DNA from: Verrucomicrobiota bacterium
GTDB lineage: Bacteria > Verrucomicrobiota > Verrucomicrobiia > Verrucomicrobiales > Verrucomicrobiaceae
DNA: 35,637 bases
Assembly (NCBI GenBank): GCA_023428335.1
Contig: JAEYYS010000440.1
Coordinates: 1-35,637 of the forward strand
Direction: 5' to 3'
The translations under genes and the position numbers were made by a program. Shown here piece by piece: positions 23,172-31,502 of this stretch (the stretch's first letter is position 1; the number at the start of each line of letters is the position of its first letter). Under the pieces are notes generated by a model, which was not told the origin of the DNA, searched no databases, and saw only the letters and a program-made list of their open reading frames with translations.

Positions 23172-23720
23172 ATGGCCAGGGACATCGTCTACTTCGACCT
23201 GGAGACGCGGCGCACCGCCAACGACGTCGGCGGCTGGGGCAACAAGCACAAGATGGGCATCTCCATCGCGGTGACCTACAGCACCAAGCTCGGCGAGTAC
23301 CGCATCTACCAGGAGGAGGAAACCGCCGACCTCATCCATCAGCTCGTACGCGCCGACTTGGTGGTCGGCTTCAACCATGTCAGCTTCGATTACGAGGTGC
23401 TCATGGGCCACACGATCTTCGATTTTCGCGATCAGGTGCGCGATCTGGATCTGCTGGTCGATCTGCAAACACGACTCGGCCACCGGCTCAAGCTTGATGC
23501 GGGCGCCTCGGCCAGCCTCGGCACCGGCAAAACCGCCGACGGTCTCGATGCGCTGCGCTGGTGGAAGCAGGGCAAGATCGTCGAGATCGCCGAGTACTGC
23601 GCCTACGACGTCAAGGTCACCAAGTGCGTGCATGAGTATGGGGCCAAACACGGTTTTGTGAAGTACCACGACCGCAACGACCGCGAGCAGAAGGTCGAGG
23701 TCGACTGGAAACTCGACTGA
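23172..23720 (+). CDS. DnaQ/RNase H-like 3'-5' exonuclease domain protein
   Basis: 182 residues, a single RNase_H_2-type domain related to YprB and DEDD exonucleases. Exo I is IVYFDLET (D9, E11), Exo II is VVGFNHVSFDYEVL with the Asp, and Exo III is YCAYDVKVTKCV with the last Asp. It probably degrades single-stranded nucleic acid, though proofreading is not implied. It begins 3 nt after infA and is likely in the same transcript. The protein is complete, without other domains. Confidence 0.85.
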   Translation: MARDIVYFDLETRRTANDVGGWGNKHKMGISIAVTYSTKLGEYRIYQEEETADLIHQLVRADLVVGFNHVSFDYEVLMGHTIFDFRDQVRDLDLLVDLQTRLGHRLKLDAGASASLGTGKTADGLDALRWWKQGKIVEIAEYCAYDVKVTKCVHEYGAKHGFVKYHDRNDREQKVEVDWKLD

Positions 23721-23769
23721 ACCGCCGGCGGCATTGACAGGCGGTGGCCATTTCCGGCAAGATGCCGGC

Positions 23770-25275
23770 ATGAAACCCCTGCTCTTCCTCCTGGGCGCCA
23801 CCGTCGGCCTGCAGGCCCAGACCTCGCTGACGCTGTACAACCAAAACTTCGGCGTCGTGCGCGAACGGCTGTCGCTCGACCTCAAGGAAGGCAGCAACGA
23901 GGTGCGCTACGCCGACACCACCGCCCACCTGGAGCCCGACTCCGTCCTGCTGCGCGACCCGGCCGGCAAGGTAGCCCTGGCCGTTCTCGAACAGAACTAC
24001 CGCGCCGATCCGGTGTCGCAGGCGCTGCTGCTGTCGCTGCATGAGGGCAAGGAGATCGACTTCTTTGTGCGCGAACCCAACAAGCCCGACCGCGTCGTGC
24101 GCGGCAAGGTCATCCGCAGCGGCTACGTGCCGCATGCCGGCGCCGCCATGCAGCGTTATGGCCAGGCCTATTACCAGTCGCAGATGGCGCATGCCAGCCA
24201 GGGCGGCGCCGGCCAGCCGGTCATCGAGGTCGACGGCCAGCTGCAGTTCAGCCTGCCGGGCGAGCCACGGTTTCCGGCCCTGGCCGATGACGCCATCCTC
24301 AAGCCCTCGCTCGAGTGGAAACTGCACGCCGGGGCGGCTGGCAAGCTCGAGGCGGAACTGTGCTACGTCACCGGCGGCATGAGCTGGGAGGCAACCTACA
24401 ACGCCGTGGCACCGGAAAAGGGCGAGGTGATGGACCTGACCGGCTGGGTGACGCTCGACAACCAGAGCGGCAAGACCTTCCGCGACGCCACCCTGCAACT
24501 GGTCGCGGGCGATGTCGCCAAGCTGCAGCCGGGGGCGGCGAGCGCCCCTTTTGCCGGAGCGGAGATGGCGTTCCGCAACGACAAAGCCATGCCTCAGGTC
24601 ACCGAGAAGGCCTTTGACGACTTCCACCTCTACACCCTGCCCCTGGCGACGACCCTGCGCGACCGCGAGACCAAGCAGGTCGAGTTTGTGCGTGCGGCCG
24701 GCGTCAAGGCCGAGCGGCTGTATGTCTACGATGGCGCCTTCATCGACCCGAACCGCTACCGTGGTTACAACCCCGAGAACATCCGCCACGACGAGAACTA
24801 CGGCACGCAGAGCAATCCCAAGGTGTGGATCCTGCGCGAGATCGTCAACACGAAGGACAACCGGCTTGGCCTGCCGCTGCCGAAGGGGCGGGTGCGGTTT
24901 TACCGGCAGGACGACGAGGGACGCCTGCATTTTGTCGGCGAGGACGTCATCGATCACACCGCCCGCGACGAGACCCTGCGGCTGTTCACCGGCAATGCCT
25001 TTGACCTGACGGGTGAGCGCAAGCGCCTGAACTTCCGCACCGATGGCGGCAACCGCTGGATGGACGAAACCTTTGAGATCCGGGTGCGCAACCGCAAGCA
25101 GACCGAGGCGGTCGAGATCCGCGTCGTCGAGCACCTGTACCGCTGGCACAACTGGGAGATTCGCGAGCCGAGCCGGCCCTTCGCCAAGACCGACGCCCAG
25201 ACGATCGAATTCCGCGTGGCCCTGAAGCCCGGTGAGGAGCAGACGCTGACCTACACCGTGCATTACTCCTGGTAG
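23770..25275 (+). CDS. Exported DUF4139 domain-containing protein
   Basis: 501 residues. The ATG at 23770 gives a signal peptide (MKPLLFLLGATVGLQAQ); a start 12 codons earlier is less likely. The protein opens with LTLYNQNFGVVRERLSLDLKEGSNEVRY and has TGGMSWEATYNAV, VMDLTGWVTLDNQSGKTFRDATLQLVAGDV and LPLPKGRVRFYRQD, which are hallmarks of DUF4139. The molecular role is unknown; these are extracytoplasmic beta-rich proteins. The stop is TAG, which shows that TAG terminates translation in this genome. It is followed by an inverted-repeat element. Confidence 0.85.
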   Translation: MKPLLFLLGATVGLQAQTSLTLYNQNFGVVRERLSLDLKEGSNEVRYADTTAHLEPDSVLLRDPAGKVALAVLEQNYRADPVSQALLLSLHEGKEIDFFVREPNKPDRVVRGKVIRSGYVPHAGAAMQRYGQAYYQSQMAHASQGGAGQPVIEVDGQLQFSLPGEPRFPALADDAILKPSLEWKLHAGAAGKLEAELCYVTGGMSWEATYNAVAPEKGEVMDLTGWVTLDNQSGKTFRDATLQLVAGDVAKLQPGAASAPFAGAEMAFRNDKAMPQVTEKAFDDFHLYTLPLATTLRDRETKQVEFVRAAGVKAERLYVYDGAFIDPNRYRGYNPENIRHDENYGTQSNPKVWILREIVNTKDNRLGLPLPKGRVRFYRQDDEGRLHFVGEDVIDHTARDETLRLFTGNAFDLTGERKRLNFRTDGGNRWMDETFEIRVRNRKQTEAVEIRVVEHLYRWHNWEIREPSRPFAKTDAQTIEFRVALKPGEEQTLTYTVHYSW

Positions 25276-25293
25276 CGGGCCCGGGGGGCGTCT

Positions 25294-25410
25294 CAAATCT
25301 CAGATTCCAGATTTCAAATTTCAGATGGGGGGCATGGAAACCGGTGTGGCGGGTGCCGAACGCAGCTCGGGGCATTTGGAATCTGAAATCTGAAATTTGA
25401 AATCTGACAT
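25294..25410. repeat. Inverted repeat of AATCTGAAATTTG type
   Basis: The two arms CAGATTTCAAATTTCAGAT (25308-25326) and its exact complement ATCTGAAATTTGAAATCTG (25388-25406) are 19-bp perfect and separated by 61 bp of GC-rich DNA. Each arm is flanked by shorter near-copies of the same word. Related sequence occurs at 4037-4074. It lies between the DUF4139 gene and ilvD. Confidence 0.7.
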
Positions 25411-25411
25411 G

Positions 25412-25445
25412 GCGCAGCCCCCCCCCGCCATAGAGGGGGTTGCGC
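25412..25445 (+). promoter_or_regulatory. Leader hairpin upstream of ilvD
   Basis: GCGCAGCCCCC (25412-25422) pairs with GGGGGTTGCGC (25435-25445) over 11 positions with one G-U pair, leaving a 12-nt loop. It ends 35 nt before the ilvD start. It could be part of a leader or the end of the preceding transcript; there is no T tract. Confidence 0.35.
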
Positions 25446-25480
25446 AGCGGGTCGGCATCGACGATGTTAAGGTTCATCCC

Positions 25481-26455
25481 ATGCCCAAGAAAGCCGCCTC
25501 CAAAAAACCCGAGTCCCTGCACCGCAAACATTCCGCCATCGTTGTGGACGGCGCCGAGCGCGCAGCCAGCCGCGCCATGCTGCACGCGGTCGGTTTCAAG
25601 CGCGAGGACTTCCAGAAGTCGCAGATCGGCATCGCCAGCACCTGGAGCATGGTGACGCCCTGCAACATGCACATCGACCGCCTGGCCCAGGAAGCCGCCA
25701 AGGGGGTCGACGCCGCCGGCGGCAAGAGCGTGGTCTTCAACACCATCACCATTTCCGATGGCATCTCGATGGGCACCGAGGGCATGAAGTACTCGCTGGT
25801 GTCGCGCGAGGTCATCGCCGACTCGATTGAGACGGTGGTCGGCTGCGAGGGCATGGACGGCTTTGTCGCCATCGGCGGTTGCGACAAGAACATGCCGGGC
25901 TGCCTGATGGCCATGGCGCGTCTGAACCGCCCGAGCGTCTTCGTTTACGGCGGCACCATCCTGCCGGGCTGCGTCGGTCCCGACCGCAAGGACGCGGACA
26001 TCGTCACCGTCTTTGAGGCGGTCGGCAAGCACGCCAACTGCCAGATCAGCGACAAGGAACTGGCCGACATCGAGGAGCACAGCATTCCCGGCGAGGGCAG
26101 CTGCGGCGGCATGTACACGGCGAACACCATGGCCAGCGCGATCGAGGCGATGGGCATGTCGCTGCCGAACTCCGGCGCCCAGGCGGCGGTGTCGAACGAC
26201 AAGCTGATCGACTGTTTTGATGCCGGCGCCGCCGTCATGAACATGATCAAGCTCGGCATCACGCCGCGCGACATCATGACCAGGGAGGCGTTTGAAAACG
26301 CCATCACCCTCATCATCACCCTCGGCGGCAGCACCAACGCGGTCCTGCACCTCATCGCCATGGCGCACAGCGCCGGCGTCAAGCTGGGCATCGAGGACTT
26401 CGTCCGCATCGGCAAGAAGACCCCGGTGCTGGCCGACCTCAAGCCGAGCGGCTAG
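25481..26455 (+). CDS. ilvD: Dihydroxy-acid dehydratase, N-terminal part, ends at in-frame TAG
   Basis: The first 324 residues of IlvD, from the ATG at 25481. It carries the cluster and metal ligands: C61 in MVTPCNMH, C134 in GGCDKNMPGC with K136 as the expected carbamylated Lys, and the Cys in GEGSCGGMYTANTM. The frame ends at TAG 26453-26455, exactly where the family normally has Lys or Arg in KPSG-K/R-Y. The same frame continues without a gap, and an ATG follows 6 nt later. IlvD makes 2-oxoacids in isoleucine and valine synthesis. The stop would leave this fragment without its C-terminal domain unless read through or complemented by the downstream piece. Confidence 0.9.
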   Translation: MPKKAASKKPESLHRKHSAIVVDGAERAASRAMLHAVGFKREDFQKSQIGIASTWSMVTPCNMHIDRLAQEAAKGVDAAGGKSVVFNTITISDGISMGTEGMKYSLVSREVIADSIETVVGCEGMDGFVAIGGCDKNMPGCLMAMARLNRPSVFVYGGTILPGCVGPDRKDADIVTVFEAVGKHANCQISDKELADIEEHSIPGEGSCGGMYTANTMASAIEAMGMSLPNSGAQAAVSNDKLIDCFDAGAAVMNMIKLGITPRDIMTREAFENAITLIITLGGSTNAVLHLIAMAHSAGVKLGIEDFVRIGKKTPVLADLKPSG

Positions 26456-26461
26456 TACTTC

Positions 26462-27202
26462 ATGAACGACCTCGTCCGCATCGGCGGCACCGTGCCGCTC
26501 ATGCGCATGCTCGTCGAGGAGGGCCTCATGCACGGCGACTGCCTGACTGTCACCGGCCGGACCATGAAGCAGAACCTGCGCAACTCGAAGATTGTCTGGC
26601 CGAAGAATCAGACCATCGTTCGTCCGCTGTCGAACCCAATCAAGAAGGACAGCCACCTGGTCATCTTCAAGGGCAACCTCTGCCCCGAGGGCGCCGTCGG
26701 CAAGATTTCCGGCAAGGAAGGTCTCAGCTTCACCGGCAAAGCCATCGTGTTCGAGTCCGAGGAGAAGGCCCTGCAGGCCATCCTCAATGACAAGGTCAAG
26801 AAGGGTCACGTCATCGTCATCCGCATGGAAGGGCCGAAGGGCGGCCCGGGCATGCGCGAAATGCTGTCGCCAACCTCGGCGATCATGGGCAAGGGCCTGG
26901 GCAAGGACGTCGCCCTGATCACCGACGGCCGCTTCTCCGGCGGCAGCCACGGTTTCGTTGTCGGCCACGTCACTCCCGAGGCCTTCGTTGGCGGCCCGAT
27001 CGCCCTGATCAAGAATGGCGACCCGATCACGATCGACGCCGAAAAGCGCGCCATCACCCTCGGCGTGCCGGCCAAGGAACTGGCGGCCCGTCGCAAGGCC
27101 TGGAAGCAGCCGAAGCCGCGCTACACCCGCGGCGTGCTCGCCAAGTACGCCAAGCTCTGCGTCAGTGCCAGCGAGGGCGCCGTCACCGACAAGGGTCTCT
27201 GA
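26462..27202 (+). CDS. ilvD: Dihydroxy-acid dehydratase, C-terminal part
   Basis: 246 residues in the same frame as the upstream piece, starting at the ATG 6 nt after the TAG. It holds the rest of the enzyme: GDCLTVTGRT, NLCPEGAVGKISG, RMEGPKGGPGMREML and the active-site region ITDGRFSGGSHGFVVGH. Together the two pieces form a normal 573-codon IlvD with all family motifs and no other damage. Translation of this part could occur by reinitiation or by amber readthrough. A 14-bp hairpin follows the stop. Confidence 0.9.
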   Translation: MNDLVRIGGTVPLMRMLVEEGLMHGDCLTVTGRTMKQNLRNSKIVWPKNQTIVRPLSNPIKKDSHLVIFKGNLCPEGAVGKISGKEGLSFTGKAIVFESEEKALQAILNDKVKKGHVIVIRMEGPKGGPGMREMLSPTSAIMGKGLGKDVALITDGRFSGGSHGFVVGHVTPEAFVGGPIALIKNGDPITIDAEKRAITLGVPAKELAARRKAWKQPKPRYTRGVLAKYAKLCVSASEGAVTDKGL

Positions 27203-27211
27203 GTTTCGTCT

Positions 27212-27243
27212 GCCCCGGTCGCGCCTGAAGGTGCGGCCGGGGC
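27212..27243 (+). terminator. Strong hairpin after ilvD
   Basis: A continuous 14-bp stem with two G-U pairs (27212-27225 against 27230-27243) closes a TGAA tetraloop, starting 9 nt after the ilvD stop. No T tract follows, so it may reduce rather than end transcription into def. Confidence 0.5.
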
Positions 27244-27303
27244 TGCGGATCGCAAGAAAGAGCGTGAAGGAAGCCGCAGGATGGGGTTTATTGGGAAAAT
27301 CGC

Positions 27304-27867
27304 ATGATCCTGCCCATCGTCCGTTATCCCGCGCCCGTGCTGCGTGCCAAGTGCCGCCCCGTCCAGGAAGTCACCCCGGAGGTGCGCCGCCTGGCCGATG
27401 ACATGATCGAGACGATGAACGCGGCCAACGGCGTCGGCCTGGCAGCGCCGCAGGTGGCGGTCGATCTGCAGCTCGCGGTCATCGACGTCTCGCACAATCC
27501 CGACTGCCTGACTTTCCTGCGCATCGATGGCGCGCCGGCGAAGATGCCGGAGCACATGCCGGTGATCTTCCTCAATCCGGTGCTGGAACTCGGCAAGGAC
27601 AAGGAGACTGGCGAGGAGGGCTGCCTCAGCTTTCCGCGCCTGCGCGGCGACATTCGCCGCAGCATCGCGGTGAAGGTCAGCTTTCAGACCCTCGACGGCG
27701 CCCGCCACACCTGGGAGTGCGACGGCCTGCTGGCGCGCGCCTTTCAGCACGAGATCGACCATCTCAACGGCGTGCTGTTCATCGACCGCCTGTCGGCGGC
27801 CGGCAAGGTCGGCCTGAAGCGCAAGCTTGGCCGGCTCATGGACGAGTGGGCCGAAGATGACACCTGA
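27304..27867 (+). CDS. def: Peptide deformylase
   Basis: 187 residues. All three motifs are intact: GVGLAAPQ (43-50), EEGCLSFP with C107, and HEIDH (149-153), whose Cys and two His hold the metal while the Glu is catalytic. It removes the formyl group from nascent proteins. It lies about 100 nt after ilvD, and the following histidine kinase gene starts within its last codons. The C terminus is short and charged (DEWAEDDT). Confidence 0.96.
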   Translation: MILPIVRYPAPVLRAKCRPVQEVTPEVRRLADDMIETMNAANGVGLAAPQVAVDLQLAVIDVSHNPDCLTFLRIDGAPAKMPEHMPVIFLNPVLELGKDKETGEEGCLSFPRLRGDIRRSIAVKVSFQTLDGARHTWECDGLLARAFQHEIDHLNGVLFIDRLSAAGKVGLKRKLGRLMDEWAEDDT

Positions 27868-29350
27868 CTTCCCTGTTGCCATGAAGCCTTCCTCCAGCCA
27901 GGGGCAGCCGGCATCGCCGGGGCGGCAGCGCAAGGGCGAGGCCTGGCTCACGGAGGCTCATCACCGCGGCCTGTTTGAAAACAACACCACCGGAGTGGTC
28001 TTCGTCGACAGCGCCGGAGACATCACGGCGGTCAACCGCCGTCTCGCCCGCCTGCTGGGGCGCACCAAGGCCAGCCTGCTCGGCACACCGCTGCTCGAGC
28101 TCTGCGCCGAAGCGACGCGTGCCGACATCGCCAGGCAGCTGGAGCAAGCCGTGCGCGAGCCGAACCGGCGGCGCACCCTTGAGTTGATCCTGCAACGGCA
28201 GGGGGGTGAGGAAGTGCACACCCAGGCCGCGCCGACCTTTTTCCAGGACCCTGAGGGGTGCCATGCCGGCGGGGTCATCGTCTTCACCGACATCACGCCG
28301 CAGAAGCAGGCGGTGCAGAACCTCTGGCAGAAGAGCCAGTTCTACGAGGCCCTGTTCCGCGATGCCAGCGTCATGATTCTCATCCTCGACGCCCAGGGCA
28401 TCATCCGCGGCGTCAACCGCGCTGCCGAGCGAATCTCGGGGTTCCGTGCCGACGAGTTGCGCGGTCAGGTGGTGTGGAATTTGTACAACCTTGAGCCCAC
28501 GCAGGCCGAGCTGGCTCGTGAGCGCATCGAGCAGTTGCTGAGCGGCGAGGCCGACTGGATTGCCGATCCCTTCCGCTTTCGCCGCAAGGACGGCAGCATC
28601 TGTCATGCCGAGGCGCAGACTTCCATCCTGCATCGTCCGGACGGCAGTCCCGACGGCTTTGTCACCACCGCCGTCGACGTCACCGAGCGCATGCGCCTGG
28701 AGTCCGAGCTGGTGCGCGTGGTGGAGGACGAGCAGACCCGCATTGGCAACGACCTGCATGATGGTCTCGGCCAGATGCTCACCGGTGCGGCGGCGATGCT
28801 GGAGATGCTCAATCAGGGCCTGGAGGGGCGCCAGCGTCAGGATGGCGAGCGCGTGTACGAGATCCTGCGCGAGACCGTGCGCGAGGCCCGGCGCATTTCG
28901 CATGGGTTGTCGCCCGCGGCCGTGCGCAACCGCGGCCTTGCCGGCGGCCTGCTGCTGCTTGCCGAGCATGCCAATGCCGGCGGCCAGATTCAGTGCATCA
29001 CCGAGATCGACACCTCCGTGCGCGCCCTCGATGCCGTCCAGGAGACCCATCTTTACCGCATCGCCCAGGAGGCGCTCAGCAATGCCATCCGCCACTCGAA
29101 ATCCGACCTGGTCAAGATCACCCTCGCCCGCCACGACGGCGACTGCGTGCTTGAGGTGCGCGACCGCGGCATCGGCTTTGATCCCAACGGCGCCAAGTCC
29201 GACGGCATCGGCCTGCGCGTCATGCGGCACCGCGCCAACATCATCGGCGCGCGTTTGAACATTGATTCCGCCCCCGGCTGGGAGACGGTGGTGCGCTGCC
29301 GGTTCCGCGGCGGCCGGCCCGCCAAGGCTGTCCGCGGACGCCGCGCCTGA
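27857..29350 (+). CDS. Cytoplasmic PAS-domain histidine kinase, NarX/HisKA_3 type
   Basis: 497 residues from the ATG at 27857, which overlaps the def stop by 11 nt; an ATG at 27881 is an alternative. Two PAS domains (about 40-150 and 160-280, with GIIRGVNRAAERISGF and a DVTER end) are followed by a HisKA_3 dimerisation region with the phospho-accepting H301 in NDLHDGLGQML and a HATPase_c domain (ALSNAIRHSKSD, VRDRGIGFDP, DGIGLRVM). No transmembrane segment is seen, so it senses a cytoplasmic signal. A NarL-type response regulator partner is not adjacent. Coupling to def is probably coincidental. Confidence 0.9.
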   Translation: MTPDFPVAMKPSSSQGQPASPGRQRKGEAWLTEAHHRGLFENNTTGVVFVDSAGDITAVNRRLARLLGRTKASLLGTPLLELCAEATRADIARQLEQAVREPNRRRTLELILQRQGGEEVHTQAAPTFFQDPEGCHAGGVIVFTDITPQKQAVQNLWQKSQFYEALFRDASVMILILDAQGIIRGVNRAAERISGFRADELRGQVVWNLYNLEPTQAELARERIEQLLSGEADWIADPFRFRRKDGSICHAEAQTSILHRPDGSPDGFVTTAVDVTERMRLESELVRVVEDEQTRIGNDLHDGLGQMLTGAAAMLEMLNQGLEGRQRQDGERVYEILRETVREARRISHGLSPAAVRNRGLAGGLLLLAEHANAGGQIQCITEIDTSVRALDAVQETHLYRIAQEALSNAIRHSKSDLVKITLARHDGDCVLEVRDRGIGFDPNGAKSDGIGLRVMRHRANIIGARLNIDSAPGWETVVRCRFRGGRPAKAVRGRRA

Positions 29351-29425
29351 CCCCCGGCAAAATCGCCGACTGGGCCCTTTTCTTCGGTTGACCGCCCGCG
29401 GCTTCGCCTCGAATCTCGCCGCCTC

Positions 29426-30154
29426 ATGAAATCCACCCTCACCCTTGTCTGCGCGACCCTGGTGGCCGCAGCCCAACTCCCCGCGCAGAACGACTCCGCC
29501 AAGGAGCCTGCCGCAACCAACGCTCCCATGGACAAAGTCAGCTACTTCATCGGTTCCCAGATTGGCACCAACATCGCCAACAATTTCAAACAGCAGGGTG
29601 TGGAGGTCGAGCTCGACTCCTTCCTCCAGGCCATGCGCGACAAGTTCGAGGGCAAGCCCTCGAAGTACACCCAGGAGGAACTCGAAGCCGCCATGAAGGC
29701 CTTTGAGACCGTCATGCAGGCCAAGCAGGCCGAGATGGAAAAGGCCCAGATGGCCAAGGCGGGCGAAGTCAAGGCCGCCGGCGCCAAATTCCTCGCTGAG
29801 AACGGCAAGCGTGAGGGTGTTGTCACCACCGCCAGCGGTCTCCAGTACGAAGTGCTGAAGAAGAGCGACGGCGCCAAGCCGGCCGCCACCGACCGTGTCA
29901 ACGTCCACTACCACGGCACCCTGCTCAGCGGCAAGGTGTTCGACAGCAGCGTCGAGCGCGGTCAGCCGATCACCTTCGGCGTCCAGGAAGTCATCAAGGG
30001 CTGGACCGAAGCCCTGCAGCTGATGACCGTCGGCTCCAAGTACAAGCTCTTCATCCCGTCGGAGCTCGCCTACGGCGACAACGGCGCCGGCGCCGACATC
30101 GGCCCGGGCGAGACCCTGGTCTTCGAAGTCGAGCTGCTCGGCATCGAGAAGTAA
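29426..30154 (+). CDS. Exported FKBP-type peptidyl-prolyl isomerase (FkpA/Mip-like)
   Basis: 242 residues with a signal peptide (MKSTLTLVCATLVAAAQLPAQ), an FKBP N-terminal dimerisation region (about 35-130: VSYFIGSQIGTNIANNFKQQ, then a long charged helix) and a C-terminal FKBP domain (about 135-242: DRVNVHYHGTLLSGKVFDSSVERGQP, then VIKGWTEALQLMTVGSKYKLFIPSELAYG). It is a periplasmic-type folding helper. A strong intrinsic terminator follows the stop. Confidence 0.93.
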   Translation: MKSTLTLVCATLVAAAQLPAQNDSAKEPAATNAPMDKVSYFIGSQIGTNIANNFKQQGVEVELDSFLQAMRDKFEGKPSKYTQEELEAAMKAFETVMQAKQAEMEKAQMAKAGEVKAAGAKFLAENGKREGVVTTASGLQYEVLKKSDGAKPAATDRVNVHYHGTLLSGKVFDSSVERGQPITFGVQEVIKGWTEALQLMTVGSKYKLFIPSELAYGDNGAGADIGPGETLVFEVELLGIEK

Positions 30155-30177
30155 TCCGCCGCCACGAATTCAACAAG

Positions 30178-30210
30178 AACGGCCGCCTGGTGACAGGCGG
30201 CCGTTTTTTT
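30178..30210 (+). terminator. Intrinsic terminator
   Basis: An 11-bp stem, ACGGCCGCCTG (30179-30189) against CAGGCGGCCGT (30194-30204), with a GTGA loop, is followed by seven T residues. It lies 24 nt after the FKBP stop and before the convergent phcR-like gene, where it probably ends FKBP transcription. Confidence 0.9.
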
Positions 30211-30234
30211 GCGTTGGCACTAGGGCGGCGCCGC

Positions 30235-31485
30235 TCAGTCGCCGGCGAGCAGGCGCTCCCAGAGGGCGTCGTTCATGAGCACCTTGGTGACGAAGTCACG
30301 GCTGCTGGAGGCCTGGGCATCGGCCTCGGCGAGCAGCGGGAACTCGATCCGGTACGTGGTGCCTTCGCCGGGGGCGCTGTCGGCCTCGATGTGGCCGCCG
30401 TGGTGGTGGACCAGGAAGTACACGCCGAGCAGGTCGAGGCCGAACTTCTCCGTGCCTTCCGGGCGGATGCAGAACGGGTCGAAGATCGGGCGCAGCGCCT
30501 CCTGGGGCAGGCCGGGGCCGTTGTCGCGAATTTCGAAGGTGATGCTGATCGGTGTCTCGCCCATGCGATTGACCGAGGCCGAAACGGTGACCGCCTTGCC
30601 AGAGTCGAGCAATTCGATCTCGTTGGCCAGCAGGACCTCGAAGAGGCGCGAGAAACGGGCCGGATTGGCGCGCAGGATGGGCAGCGGGCCCTGGACCGTG
30701 TTTTCCAAGGTCACGCCCCTGGCCGTGGCGGCGGTGCGGGCGGCTTCGATGCAGCCGGCGACCAGGGCGGCCGGCTCGACGTCTTCCAGCTCCCTGCCGC
30801 CGTTGGCGTCGAGCACGCCGATGGCTTCCGAGATGCGCCGCGTCTGCTCCAGCACCTGGCCGTGGAAATCGCGCCAGAAGCCGGGGTCACGCAGGCGGTC
30901 GAGCTCGATCTCCTCCTCGCGCAGGCGTGCCGGCACGAGGTTGAGGAAGGTGTTCACCGCATCGAGCGGGTTGCGCAGGCTCTGGCAGATGCCGGAGGCG
31001 AGCACGCCGAGGCTGATGACACGATCGGTGATGACCATGCTTTGCAGCACCGACAGTTTTTCACGCAGCAGCTCGTCGCGCTCCTTCTGCAGCAGGTAGA
31101 AGTCCATGGCGCGACGCAGGGTGTTGCGCATGTCCTCGACCTGCAGCGGCTTGGAGATGTAGCGGAAAATGTTGCCGAGGTTGATGGCATCGACCGAGAC
31201 ACCGAAGTCGGCGTAGGCGGTGATCATCATGCGCACCATCTTGGGCCGCAGCTGGCGCGCGCGCTCGAGCAGCTGGACGCCCTTCTGGCCGGGCATGCGC
31301 TGGTCGGTGAGCAGGACACCGATCTCCTCACCCATCTCCTCGATCAGTTTGAGGCCCTCGGCGGCATTGATGGCGGTCAGCACACGGAATTCGGCGCCGA
31401 AGGTTTTTTGGAAGTACTTCAGGGCCATCTCCTCGTCGTCAACATAGAGGACGGCGTAGCGTTTGTAGTCGTGTGCGGTTTGCAT
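30235..31485 (-). CDS. PhcR-like response regulator with degenerate histidine-kinase output domain
   Basis: 416 residues. Residues about 10-125 are a receiver domain with acidic pair D16/D17, phospho-acceptor D61 in LLTDQRMPG, and K112 in YISKPL. A helical linker (125-155) is followed by a histidine-kinase-like region. Its H box reads GVLASGICQSLRNPL with Gln (Q168) where the phospho-accepting His should be. The ATPase part keeps DNGPGLP but its glycine-rich lid is altered (EKFGLDLLGVYFL). This architecture, a receiver fused to a kinase-like output, is that described for PhcR of Ralstonia solanacearum. It lies 18 nt downstream of the PhcS-like kinase gene. Confidence 0.85.
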   Translation of the reverse strand: MQTAHDYKRYAVLYVDDEEMALKYFQKTFGAEFRVLTAINAAEGLKLIEEMGEEIGVLLTDQRMPGQKGVQLLERARQLRPKMVRMMITAYADFGVSVDAINLGNIFRYISKPLQVEDMRNTLRRAMDFYLLQKERDELLREKLSVLQSMVITDRVISLGVLASGICQSLRNPLDAVNTFLNLVPARLREEEIELDRLRDPGFWRDFHGQVLEQTRRISEAIGVLDANGGRELEDVEPAALVAGCIEAARTAATARGVTLENTVQGPLPILRANPARFSRLFEVLLANEIELLDSGKAVTVSASVNRMGETPISITFEIRDNGPGLPQEALRPIFDPFCIRPEGTEKFGLDLLGVYFLVHHHGGHIEADSAPGEGTTYRIEFPLLAEADAQASSSRDFVTKVLMNDALWERLLAGD

Positions 31486-31502
31486 GGTGGATGGGTGGCG
31501 GT

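Noticed and set aside
26441..26464. Pyrrolysine or genome-wide TAG recoding as explanation for the ilvD stop
   Set aside because: The DUF4139 gene ends with TAG at a natural domain end, IlvD is not a known pyrrolysine protein, and no pyl gene or suppressor tRNA is in the window; simple mutation or reinitiation is more likely.
24986..26968. Long minus-strand open frame across the ilvD stop codon region
   Set aside because: Its product has no domain and consists of His/Asp/Gly/Val-rich shadow sequence; ilvD motifs lie on the other strand.
27836..29914. Minus-strand open frame of almost 700 codons opposite the PAS kinase
   Set aside because: Shadow of def, the kinase and FKBP, all of which have clear family motifs on the plus strand.
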